From Methylobacter sp. (GTDB lineage Bacteria > Pseudomonadota > Gammaproteobacteria > Methylococcales > Methylomonadaceae), in assembly GCA_003158415.1 (NCBI GenBank), contig PMJA01000278.1:1-7007 (forward strand): a DNA stretch of 7,007 nucleotides, in the 5' to 3' direction. Position numbers and translations under genes: made by a program. This document shows, piece by piece, positions 1 through 5,463 of this stretch (position 1 is its first letter; each line of letters begins with the position of its first letter). Under the pieces are notes generated by a model. It made no database searches. It saw only the letters and a list, made by a program, of their open reading frames with translations, and was not told the origin of the DNA.

Positions 1-16
1 ACATGATAAGCCCAAA

Positions 17-1672
17 TTAAAGCTGTTCCAACGTGGTTGCAGAGAAGTTTGTGCCCAGGTCGGATTCTAGGTTTTTAATTGCGATTTCCAACAACGCGAA
101 AATCTGCGCGCGTTGCACGGCGTCACTTAAATTCAGCGTCGCTGTCGTAGCGATGTTAAGCGTGGTCAGCGCATTGTCAAAAGCGGCGGTGGCTTGCATG
201 TTGCTGATGGACATGTATTGCCGGGTGCTGTTGACGTAAGCTAAGGTCTGAAAGACGTTGGAAAACACCATCCGCAAGACACTAATAGTGAAGTCAATCT
301 GATTAGTGGGCGTGACGGTGGTGGTGATGTCGCTCAGGCTCGGTACCGGATTGTTGTACATCTGGTCTAAATAGTAACGCACCTGATAGGGATATTGCCG
401 GTAGCTGTCTTTAACGCCCCAAACTGAGCTGTAAGCATCGACCTGACTGACGGTGGCTGAGCTCGCGCCAGCGCCTAATTTACTGTAGGCGAGCATCAAG
501 TCGCCATAGTAGCCCTGGTTGTAGGCGACGTTTAACAGTACATCCAGGAAGTTATTGGCCAGCGATTCAAAATTGAACAGCGCGTTGTCATAATAAGGTT
601 CCCAGCCCGGCGTGTAACCACCTACGCGACTGATTTCCTGCATTGCCACATAATCATTAAAATGAAAATAAGCGGTGAGCACCGGCCCGTAATATTTATT
701 GTTGAATGAGGCCGGGGTGTTTTTGATGTGCTGCGTGGCTGCATCGGCCATGCTGTAACCGATGTTTTTTTGTAGGGTCGCGTAATTAATCAGGGAATAG
801 CCTTGTGGTGCATAGCTGCCTCCGTAGACCATATCCGCAGCATAGTTATTGATCTGATAGGGGCCGCCTTGGCCCATGCCCATGACCGCAGCTTGGTTAG
901 GGTTAGGGTCTATCAAGTCGCTGGTGTTGACATAGTATTCGGTGGCGAGATTTTCCTGAAGCAATTGCCCCATGATCGAGCCATACAGATAATCCTTATT
1001 GAACTGGATGTTGGGCGTAAAGGTTTGCAATAGGTGTCCGTACAGCACCCCGGCGATCATGTTGGACATAATCAGGTCGGTGTACTTGTCGCCGGTTACG
1101 TCCAGAGTGTCTTGCGGGACATTGGAGCCGCTGACGCCCAGCAGCAGATGGAAACCGATTGAACCTGATGTCAAACCGCCTCCGCCTCCGCCTCCGCCTC
1201 CGCCGGTGGTATCGGTACCGCCAATGCTCAGGCTGCCGTTGGCAAGGGTGTTGTTAAAAGCGGCGTTGTTCAGATTGACGCCGCCGTTAAAAGTTAAGGT
1301 CTGCCCCGCTGTGATGACCGCAGTAGCCCCTGGCGTAGTCGTGGCGATGACGCCGGTTTGGCTGTTAGCATTGCCGACGGAGAAGCTTAAAGTATAAGCG
1401 GCGTTGTTGACCCACCAGTCGTTGAGCACGCCCAGGGACACCGGATTATTATTGCTATCCACTGCGGTAATGCTGATAGGGCGTCCGGCCAACGGCTGAT
1501 CGTTGGTACAGGTGTTGGTGATGGTTATGTTGCCGCCGGCGTACCAGTTGGAGCCGGTGAAATTGACTTTGCCGGTCAGACAACTTGAGGCATCAGCGTT
1601 GCCGCTAAGCGCCGCCAGCGGCAAACAGCCGATCAGCAAGGCCCGAGGTAAAGTGAGGTGCTTGTTTTTCAT
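17..1672 (-). CDS. Secreted two-domain protein: carbohydrate-binding-like N-domain, Gly10 linker, lysozyme-like C-domain
   Basis: The product is a 551-residue exported protein. Residues 1-28 read as a Sec signal peptide: basic n-region to R10, hydrophobic core 11-22, and an ADA cleavage site before S29. Residues 29-156 are rich in Thr, Asn and Gly, carry a probable disulfide pair (C31, C55) and exposed-type aromatics (W43, Y44, W86-W87 region), and resemble small beta-sandwich carbohydrate-binding modules. Residues 157-166 are ten glycines, a typical flexible linker. Residues 167-551 form a mostly helical, Tyr- and Asn-rich domain. Within it, E240/E245 followed by GMGQGGPYQINNY (265-277) recalls the catalytic Glu plus G-x-x-QI motif of lysozyme-like and lytic transglycosylase folds. 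A hydrolase acting on a glycan such as chitin or peptidoglycan is therefore an inference, not a family assignment. The ATG start is supported by AAGGA six bases upstream. The stop codon lies 16 bases from the window edge, so nothing can be said of downstream genes. Confidence 0.85.
   Translation of the reverse strand: MKNKHLTLPRALLIGCLPLAALSGNADASSCLTGKVNFTGSNWYAGGNITITNTCTNDQPLAGRPISITAVDSNNNPVSLGVLNDWWVNNAAYTLSFSVGNANSQTGVIATTTPGATAVITAGQTLTFNGGVNLNNAAFNNTLANGSLSIGGTDTTGGGGGGGGGGLTSGSIGFHLLLGVSGSNVPQDTLDVTGDKYTDLIMSNMIAGVLYGHLLQTFTPNIQFNKDYLYGSIMGQLLQENLATEYYVNTSDLIDPNPNQAAVMGMGQGGPYQINNYAADMVYGGSYAPQGYSLINYATLQKNIGYSMADAATQHIKNTPASFNNKYYGPVLTAYFHFNDYVAMQEISRVGGYTPGWEPYYDNALFNFESLANNFLDVLLNVAYNQGYYGDLMLAYSKLGAGASSATVSQVDAYSSVWGVKDSYRQYPYQVRYYLDQMYNNPVPSLSDITTTVTPTNQIDFTISVLRMVFSNVFQTLAYVNSTRQYMSISNMQATAAFDNALTTLNIATTATLNLSDAVQRAQIFALLEIAIKNLESDLGTNFSATTLEQL
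1175..1204 (-). repeat. Hexanucleotide repeat encoding the Gly10 linker
   Basis: Four tandem GGCGGA units followed by GGCGGT encode residues 157-166, all glycine. The codons alternate GGC and GGA perfectly. This looks like a short repeat that grew by slippage or unequal exchange rather than by random glycine codon use. Loss or gain of whole units would change only linker length and would keep the frame. Confidence 0.85.
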
Positions 1673-1678
1673 GATTAA

Positions 1679-1683
1679 TCCTT
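1679..1683 (-). promoter_or_regulatory. Ribosome binding site of the two-domain secreted protein
   Basis: On the minus strand AAGGA stands six bases before the ATG at 1672. This fixes that ATG as the start and places the signal peptide directly at the N-terminus. Confidence 0.7.
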
Positions 1684-1907
1684 ATGTCAAAACAGCGTGA
1701 AAAAAATTTATGATGATTAGCCGATAAAGGAGTATCAAAATTTAAGCGTAATGCTTTTGATAGGCTTTTTTATTTGCAGGATAATGATACGCGATGCCTA
1801 CCTTACGAAACGGTTAACCAGTCTACATTTTTTATATTTTCTGCTTTGCAAAGCCTGTAGGGTATAGGTATTCTATAGGGTTAACCATTTACGTCTGTAA
1901 CAGGTAG

Positions 1908-1934
1908 GGCGGTTTCGCCGCGAGGCAAACCGCC
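1908..1934. repeat. Second REP-like hairpin, GGCGGTTT/AAACCGCC
   Basis: The arms GGCGGTTT (1908-1915) and AAACCGCC (1927-1934) pair perfectly. The stem continues with GCC (1917-1919) and GGC (1924-1926) if C1916 is bulged, leaving the loop GCGA. It is preceded by GGTA and lies 33 bp from the palindrome at 1968. The two may form a REP doublet. A small hairpin, CAGAC-ATCA-GTCTG (1949-1962), lies between them. Confidence 0.5.
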
Positions 1935-1967
1935 AATCAACGCCCATGCAGACATCAGTCTGAGGTT

Positions 1968-1992
1968 GTAGGGTACGCAAAACGTACCCTAC
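1968..1992. repeat. REP-like palindrome, 10-bp arms
   Basis: GTAGGGTACG and CGTACCCTAC are perfect inverted arms around a five-base loop, CAAAA. Directly adjacent, TACGCAAAACGTAC (1974-1987) recurs as TACGCAAAGCGTAC (1990-2003), one mismatch in 14 and 16 bases apart. From general knowledge, short GTAGGGT...ACCCTAC palindromes of this style occur as dispersed extragenic repeats in many proteobacteria and cyanobacteria. Copy number in this genome cannot be judged from one window. It lies just after the stop of the minus-strand gene at 2013, where it could protect the transcript 3' end. It lacks a T-run, so an intrinsic terminator is unlikely. Confidence 0.6.
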
Positions 1993-2012
1993 GCAAAGCG
2001 TACTCGACGAAA

Positions 2013-2513
2013 CTAGTTAATGGTTCCAGACACTGGCGGTGGTGTGCCAGTCGGCGCCAGACTGTCAATCAGCCCGCAAAAACCGGTAGGCAACATGCCG
2101 TTTACGCCGGGAAGAAAGTTGCACTGAAAAAGCTGCTTGCTGTCTTGGTTGATGATGATTGCGCTGTTGGTGTCCATTTGGCTGGTCAGCGCATATCCCG
2201 ATGCGCTTAGCCCGACATCGTAGATGTACGCGCATAAGGCAGGGTTAGGGATGCCGGTCACTTGGGGCATTTGAGGCTGACACGCCAATACCGTGCCGTT
2301 GGCACCGTTCAAAATCGCATAGCCCATTCTGAGCGGTGCCGCTTGGATATTGTGTGCTGTTGGCGCTACTATCGGCGTTACCGGCGTTACCGGCACTGGA
2401 GTTAGCATGGTAACCCCCGTCAGAGTGACCGCCTGAACCGGCTGAGCGGTGACGATGGCGATTAGCACCGCCGCCAGGGCAAGCGGGGAAAAAAGGATGG
2501 TTTTGGTCTTCAT
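2013..2513 (-). CDS. Small secreted protein with duplicated cysteine-pair motif
   Basis: I do not recognise this 166-residue protein. Residues 1-28 are a clear Sec signal peptide: KTK n-region, a long hydrophobic core from I6 to A23, and cleavage after VQA. Residues 37-52 form a Thr-Pro-Val-rich segment, partly built from a tandem 9-bp repeat (2374-2391) coding VTPVTP. The mature part has exactly four cysteines: C78, C94, C131 and C146. Residues 66-100 and 118-152 look like two copies of one unit: an AI-rich strand, then LxxC or LFQC, a Pro/Gly/Val-rich loop, a second Cys 15 or 16 residues later, and a hydrophobic tail. Disulfides within each copy are likely in the periplasm or outside the cell. 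The ATG is supported by GGAG seven bases upstream. The gene runs in the same direction as the large secreted protein downstream, but the 340-bp gap argues against simple co-transcription. Confidence 0.8.
   Translation of the reverse strand: MKTKTILFSPLALAAVLIAIVTAQPVQAVTLTGVTMLTPVPVTPVTPIVAPTAHNIQAAPLRMGYAILNGANGTVLACQPQMPQVTGIPNPALCAYIYDVGLSASGYALTSQMDTNSAIIINQDSKQLFQCNFLPGVNGMLPTGFCGLIDSLAPTGTPPPVSGTIN
2374..2391. repeat. Tandem 9-bp repeat, two copies
   Basis: GGCGTTACC occurs twice in a row, followed by a degenerate GGCACTGGA. On the coding (minus) strand it gives the Val-Thr-Pro periodicity of the linker after the signal peptide of the small secreted protein. Unit gain or loss would be in frame. 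Confidence 0.65.
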
Positions 2514-2520
2514 GGTCTAG

Positions 2521-2524
2521 CTCC
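2521..2524 (-). promoter_or_regulatory. Ribosome binding site of the small secreted protein
   Basis: GGAG on the minus strand stands seven bases before the ATG at 2513. It supports that start over any upstream alternative. Confidence 0.65.
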
Positions 2525-2540
2525 GAGTTAATGTAATGAT

Positions 2541-2584
2541 TAAAAAAAAGGGCGCGCATCCATGCGCTTTAGCCTAAAAAAGCG
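2541..2584 (-). terminator. Terminator-like hairpin with T8 in the leader of the small secreted protein, overlapped by a second hairpin
   Basis: Read on the minus strand, hairpin A pairs CGCTTT with AAAGCG (2584-2565). Hairpin B then pairs GCGCA with TGCGC around TGGA (2567-2554) and is followed by GCCC and eight T (2549-2542). The two hairpins share bases 2565-2567, so they cannot both fully form. B plus the T-run has the form of an intrinsic terminator. It ends about 28 bases before the ATG of the gene at 2513 and no minus-strand gene lies upstream in this window. It would therefore either attenuate that gene's own leader or stop antisense transcription from the opposite gene's region. Confidence 0.45.
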
Positions 2585-2611
2585 GCCTGACGTCCTATTT
2601 CCGGCGTTACC

Positions 2612-2620
2612 TGTTAAGAT
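2612..2620 (+). promoter_or_regulatory. Candidate extended -10 promoter for the winged-helix protein
   Basis: TGTTAAGAT matches an extended -10 (TG-n followed by TAAGAT). It would start transcription near 2627, giving a 5' leader of about 29 bases. No good -35 lies 17 bases upstream. TGTTAA recurs at 2628-2633, and an 8-bp palindrome AACATGTT covers 2624-2631. A regulator, perhaps the adjacent product itself, could bind there. This is a weak call from consensus alone. Confidence 0.28.
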
Positions 2621-2642
2621 TAGAACATGTTAACTCGCTTAG

Positions 2643-2647
2643 AAAGG
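2643..2647 (+). promoter_or_regulatory. Ribosome binding site of the winged-helix protein
   Basis: AAAGG stands eight bases before ATG 2656. It supports this start, which places the C8 run inside the coding region. Confidence 0.55.
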
Positions 2648-2655
2648 CTCGGCCG

Positions 2656-3615
2656 ATGGCAATTTTAACCCCTAATCCCCCCCCTTTTGCGCAACCCCAA
2701 TGGCTGCACCACCCTCCCCACCAATGGCGAACCGGCACCTTGGATCGTCCTGCCCTGTATGCTCACGTCGATCATGCGCTGACGCTCCCGGGTTTTCACG
2801 ACGCCTGTCGGGGCTTTGCCGAAAATATGCTGGCGGCTTATTCATCGAACTGGCTGCTTAACAAAATAGCCAGGGAAGTCCCCCGTTTCGCGTTGATGGC
2901 TTTTGTGATGTACCTGCATCACCGGCGCGGACTGGACGGGCCCGGAGTGACCTACACCCGCATTCAGGAATTGTATGCGCGAGGGTCCGTCGTGGGCATA
3001 TTGGCCTCGCCGACGCGGGTTAAAGCGATGCTGGGATTGGCAGTGGCGGTGGGACAGTTGCGGCGGGTGGAAGCGCCGGACCGGCGGGTTAAGTTGCTGG
3101 AACCGACCGAAAAAATGATCGCGCCCACCCTGCACTGGCTGGAGAGCTATCTTGATGCGGTGGGCCGCGCCACGCCGCTGGCTAAATCACCGCAAGCGCT
3201 GGTGGCGATGCCGGACTTGCTCGGCGAATTGATGACCTATTGCGTGCATGCCTATGTCCATGACCGTTTCGGTTTGTCTGAGCCGTTTCCCGCCGTGCAT
3301 TATTTTCTGTCGCGCGAGAACGGCTATGTGACATTAATGGAGATCACCCGCACCCTGCGTTTTGAACAGGGCGAATGGCGCGCCCAAGCGCCCTCTGTGG
3401 CGTTGTCGAAAAAATTTTCGATGGCGCGCGCCACGGTGCGCAACCTGCTGGCGAATGCGGAGCAACAAGGCTGGTTGATCGGCAACGCGCGCGGCGGTCA
3501 TCAGTTGATTTTGTCAGCGGATTTTGCCACCGTGTGTTACCGCTGGGTTGCGCTGGAAATAACCTGGATGGCGGGTTTGGCGAACGCGGCGGCGGTCAGG
3601 CTGGATGGGGTGTAG
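2656..3615 (+). CDS. Putative double winged-helix DNA-binding regulator
   Basis: This 319-residue soluble protein has no signal peptide or membrane segment, and I cannot name its family. Two stretches look like winged helix-turn-helix units. The first spans about 76-153: helix FALMAFVMYLHHRR, then YTRIQELY, the recognition-helix-like SPTRVKAMLGLAV (118-130), a short GQLRRVE strand, and the wing with DRRVKLLEPTEK (142-153), reminiscent of MarR-type wings. The second spans about 224-288: LMEITRTL, then VALSKKFSMARATVRNLLANAEQQG and the WLIG strand plus a glycine-rich wing. Residues 156-222 form a helical linker. A transcriptional regulator is the best inference. The N-terminal 30 residues are Pro/His-rich, and a C8 run covers codons 8-10. 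The start is supported by AAAGG (2643-2647) eight bases upstream. The gene stands alone, divergent from the small secreted protein and convergent with the ferredoxin gene. Its GC content appears somewhat higher than that of its neighbours. Confidence 0.75.
   Translation: MAILTPNPPPFAQPQWLHHPPHQWRTGTLDRPALYAHVDHALTLPGFHDACRGFAENMLAAYSSNWLLNKIAREVPRFALMAFVMYLHHRRGLDGPGVTYTRIQELYARGSVVGILASPTRVKAMLGLAVAVGQLRRVEAPDRRVKLLEPTEKMIAPTLHWLESYLDAVGRATPLAKSPQALVAMPDLLGELMTYCVHAYVHDRFGLSEPFPAVHYFLSRENGYVTLMEITRTLRFEQGEWRAQAPSVALSKKFSMARATVRNLLANAEQQGWLIGNARGGHQLILSADFATVCYRWVALEITWMAGLANAAAVRLDGV
2677..2684 (+). repeat. C8 homopolymer in the early coding region
   Basis: Eight consecutive C cover codons 8-10 (Pro-Pro-Pro) of the winged-helix gene. 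Runs of this length are slippage-prone in general, and one base lost or gained would shift the frame almost at the start of the protein. Position and length are seen directly. Actual variability is not shown. Confidence 0.7.
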
Positions 3616-3689
3616 CGTGCAGAATGATACCACCGTGCCATGCGGCGCAATACGTTGTGCTATTACGCCCCACGGCCATGAATCTAATA
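3616..3689. other. Convergent intergenic gap with a weak hairpin
   Basis: This 74-bp stretch separates the stops of the winged-helix gene (+) and the ferredoxin gene (-). GCGCAA (3645-3650) and TTGTGC (3655-3660) can pair around TACG with one G-U pair, and CCGTG and CACGG flank it. No T-run follows on either strand. A shared terminator is possible but poorly supported. Confidence 0.25.
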
Positions 3690-4265
3690 TTACCCCTGTT
3701 TTTTTGATTTCATCATCTCCAATGCCGCCCTTTTTTGTTTGGAGCGTTCGGTTTTTTCCAGGGATTCATTTTCCTTGCGTAAGCAGCGTGCATCATAACG
3801 CCGCTTTGCCCGTTGCGCCTGTGCGACTTTCTGGGCTTTGATGAGCATCGGCTCGCATTCTATGGGCGCAGGCAGCGGCTGCAAGATAATACAATCTACG
3901 GGGCAGGGCGCTACACAAAGTTCACAGCCGGTGCATTCCGATGCAATAACGGTGTGCATAAATTTTGCCGCGCCTAAAATGGCATCGACCGGACAGGCGG
4001 CAATACATTTAACGCAACCGATACAGTCTTGCTCAATAATAAACGCAACACTTTTAGGCTTATGCTGTCCGTTGTGCGCATTAAGCGGTTTAGGGTTTAC
4101 ACCAAGTAACTGCGCCAGTTCGATAATACCCTCGTCACCGCCCGGCGGGCATTGGTTAATGTCCGCAGCTCCCGATACGATGGCTTCTGCGTAAGGGCGA
4201 CAGCCCTGGAAGCCGCATTGTCGGCATTGAGTCTGCGGCAGTATGGCATTTATTTGATCAATCAT
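3690..4265 (-). CDS. rsxB: Soluble RnfB/RsxB-like ferredoxin, three 4Fe-4S clusters
   Basis: The 191-residue protein opens with the PF04060-type cluster motif C14-x2-C17-x4-C22-x16-C39, within [21 protein letters not shown], the hallmark of RnfB/RsxB. Two classical ferredoxin motifs follow: C81-x2-C84-x2-C87-x3-C91-P and C111-x2-C114-x2-C117-x3-C121-P. The tail (141-191) is a highly charged Lys/Arg/Glu helix. RnfB in the six-subunit Rnf/Rsx complex passes electrons between NADH or ferredoxin and the membrane subunits, and normally has an N-terminal membrane anchor. Here the anchor is absent: an in-frame stop at 4284-4286 lies only six codons before the ATG. No other rnf/rsx gene is in the window. 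The protein is probably a stand-alone cytosolic electron carrier, of a kind known from proteobacteria; its partner is unknown. No clear Shine-Dalgarno precedes the start, only an A-rich stretch, so translation may be weak. The gene symbol follows homology and does not imply an Rsx complex. Confidence 0.9.
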   Translation of the reverse strand: MIDQINAILPQTQCRQCGFQGCRPYAEAIVSGAADINQCPPGGDEGIIELAQLLGVNPKPLNAHNGQHKPKSVAFIIEQDCIGCVKCIAACPVDAILGAAKFMHTVIASECTGCELCVAPCPVDCIILQPLPAPIECEPMLIKAQKVAQAQRAKRRYDARCLRKENESLEKTERSKQKRAALEMMKSKKQG

Positions 4266-4301
4266 GTCATGGTTTTTAATCTTTTAATCATGTTGGTAAT
4301 C

Positions 4302-4330
4302 ATAATAAGGCATTCGGGCATTGATTTGAA
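4302..4330 (-). promoter_or_regulatory. Candidate sigma70 promoter for the ferredoxin gene
   Basis: On the minus strand TTCAAA (4330-4325, four of six to TTGACA) and TATTAT (4307-4302, five of six to TATAAT) are separated by 17 bases. Transcription would begin near 4295, giving a leader of about 30 bases. The match is by consensus only. Confidence 0.4.
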
Positions 4331-4366
4331 ATGAAGTCCATTGTAAAACGAAAAATCCACTATAAC
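4321..4366 (+). promoter_or_regulatory. Candidate promoter region for the alcohol dehydrogenase
   Basis: Two weak options exist. TTGATT (4321-4326) with TAAAAC (4344-4349) has a 17-base spacer. TATAAC (4361-4366) is a better -10 but has no good -35 at the right distance; TTGTAA at 4341 leaves only 14 bases. The first option overlaps the predicted ferredoxin promoter on the other strand, so the divergent genes could influence each other. Confidence 0.28.
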
Positions 4367-4390
4367 ATTGAGTAAATAGCACGACGACTA

Positions 4391-4398
4391 AAGGGTGA
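4391..4398 (+). promoter_or_regulatory. Ribosome binding site deciding the dehydrogenase start
   Basis: AAGGGTGA pairs well with the 16S tail and stands five bases before ATG 4404. It overlaps the alternative GTG at 4395, which would then lack a usable site. Confidence 0.6.
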
Positions 4399-4403
4399 GA
4401 TCA

Positions 4404-5429
4404 ATGAAAGCGATGGTTTTAAACAGGCTCTGCAACCTTAAAGACAATCAGACGCCGCTGGAGCTTATGGAACTGCCCGTTCCTGTTCCCGGCGATGGCG
4501 AGATCTTGCTGAAAGTTTCAGCCTGCGGCGTCTGCCATACCGAGTTGGATGAGATTGAAGGGCGCACACCGCCCCGGCAATTCCCGATGATTCCGGGGCA
4601 TCAGGTGGTGGGTCGTGTGGCAGCCGTCGGCAGTAAGGTCAGCGCTGTTAAAACAGGTGACCGGGTAGGCGTGGCTTGGATATACGCTGCTTGCGGGATC
4701 TGTAAATTCTGTTTGGCGGGCAATGAAAACCTGTGTCCGGCTTTCGAGGCTACCGGTCGCGACGCCAATGGCGGCTATGCCCAGTATATGACTGTTGCAG
4801 AAAGTTTCGCTTATGCCATTCCATCGGTGTTTTCCGACATACAAGCCGCGCCTTTGCTTTGCGCCGGTGCTATCGGTTACCGGTCGTTACGGTTAACGAA
4901 CCTGAAAGACGGGCAACGTCTGGGCTTGACAGGTTTTGGCGCCTCGGCGCATCTGGTTTTAAAGATGGTCAAACACAGATATCCCGATACCGAAGTTTAT
5001 GTTTTCGCCCGTAGCGCCGAGGAGCGGGCGTTTGCTCTGGAACTGGGCGCTGTCTGGGCGGGCGATACCACGGAAGCTGCGCCGTATAAACTGGACAGCA
5101 TCATTGATACGACGCCCGCATGGGAGCCCATCGTTGAGGCGTTGGCGAATCTGGAATCCGGCGGCAGACTGGTGATTAATGCGATCCGCAAGGAAGGCGA
5201 TCTGCACAGCCTGCTCAAGCTGGATTATCCACTACACCTGTGGCAGGAAAAGGAAATAAAGAGCGTCGCCAATATTACCCGTAGCGATGTAAAGGAATTT
5301 TTGAGCCTGGCGGCTGACATGGCGCTTAAGCCCGAAGTTCAGGTATTTGCCTTGGAGCAGGCAAACGAGGCATTGTGCGAGTTGAAGACGGGGAAAATAC
5401 GTGGCGCCAAGGTGTTGAAAATAGATTAA
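4404..5429 (+). CDS. Zinc-dependent alcohol dehydrogenase (MDR superfamily)
   Basis: The 341-residue protein is a full-length medium-chain dehydrogenase, normal in size for the family. It would oxidise alcohols or reduce aldehydes with NAD(P) in the cytoplasm; the physiological substrate cannot be read from sequence. Catalytic zinc ligands are C44 (in CGVCHTE), H66 (in PGHQVVG) and C153 (in LLCAG). Structural zinc ligands are C97, C100, C103 and C111 (C-x2-C-x2-C-x7-C). The cofactor loop is GFGASAH (177-183) rather than GxGxxG. Residue 67 is Gln where classical ADHs have Glu, a variant I associate with an AdhA-like subgroup. An in-frame GTG at 4395 could add three residues. I prefer ATG 4404, because the GTG lies inside the Shine-Dalgarno AAGGGTGA (4391-4398), which is well placed for the ATG. 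It is divergent from the ferredoxin gene and appears to be a single-gene unit. Confidence 0.92.
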   Translation: MKAMVLNRLCNLKDNQTPLELMELPVPVPGDGEILLKVSACGVCHTELDEIEGRTPPRQFPMIPGHQVVGRVAAVGSKVSAVKTGDRVGVAWIYAACGICKFCLAGNENLCPAFEATGRDANGGYAQYMTVAESFAYAIPSVFSDIQAAPLLCAGAIGYRSLRLTNLKDGQRLGLTGFGASAHLVLKMVKHRYPDTEVYVFARSAEERAFALELGAVWAGDTTEAAPYKLDSIIDTTPAWEPIVEALANLESGGRLVINAIRKEGDLHSLLKLDYPLHLWQEKEIKSVANITRSDVKEFLSLAADMALKPEVQVFALEQANEALCELKTGKIRGAKVLKID

Positions 5430-5463
5430 CGCTCTGTAGTCGCCATTCCGGGATTGCCGAACA

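Larger units (their letters stand above)
1673..2012. other. 340-bp intergenic region between two secreted-protein genes
   Basis: No ORF of convincing quality lies here. From the high-coordinate side, just past the stop of the small secreted protein, it holds two REP-like hairpins (1968-1992 and 1908-1934), a small hairpin (1949-1962), two copies of GGTTAACCA (1812-1820 and 1879-1887) and a 12-bp palindrome GCTTTGCAAAGC (1843-1854). The AT-rich part from 1673 to about 1860 presumably carries the promoter of the gene ending at 17. I could not choose a convincing -35/-10 pair. No hairpin plus T-run terminator is visible for the upstream gene. Confidence 0.6.

Noticed and set aside
999..1397. Plus-strand ORF of 132 codons with a polyproline run
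   Set aside because: It is the antisense of the glycine linker and surrounding coding region of the minus-strand secreted protein, with no ribosome binding site and no recognisable domain.
1623..1637. LIGC at residues 13-16 of the large secreted protein as a lipobox
   Set aside because: R10 interrupts the hydrophobic stretch before the Cys, and the hydrophobic core continues to L22, ending in a good ADA signal peptidase I site.
1739..1771. AAGC/GCTT mini-hairpin near T-rich sequence as a terminator
   Set aside because: The stem is only four base pairs with no GC-rich arms, and the T-run is separated from it.
2245..2559. Minus-strand ORF of 104 codons overlapping the small secreted protein
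   Set aside because: It is a shifted frame of a gene that has a clear signal peptide and ribosome binding site, and its composition is not protein-like.
3605..4194. Plus-strand ORFs opposite the ferredoxin gene
   Set aside because: They are antisense to a gene with three intact iron-sulfur motifs; no start signals or domains.
4395..4397. GTG as start of the alcohol dehydrogenase
   Set aside because: It lies inside the Shine-Dalgarno sequence that serves ATG 4404, and family members begin near MKAMVL.
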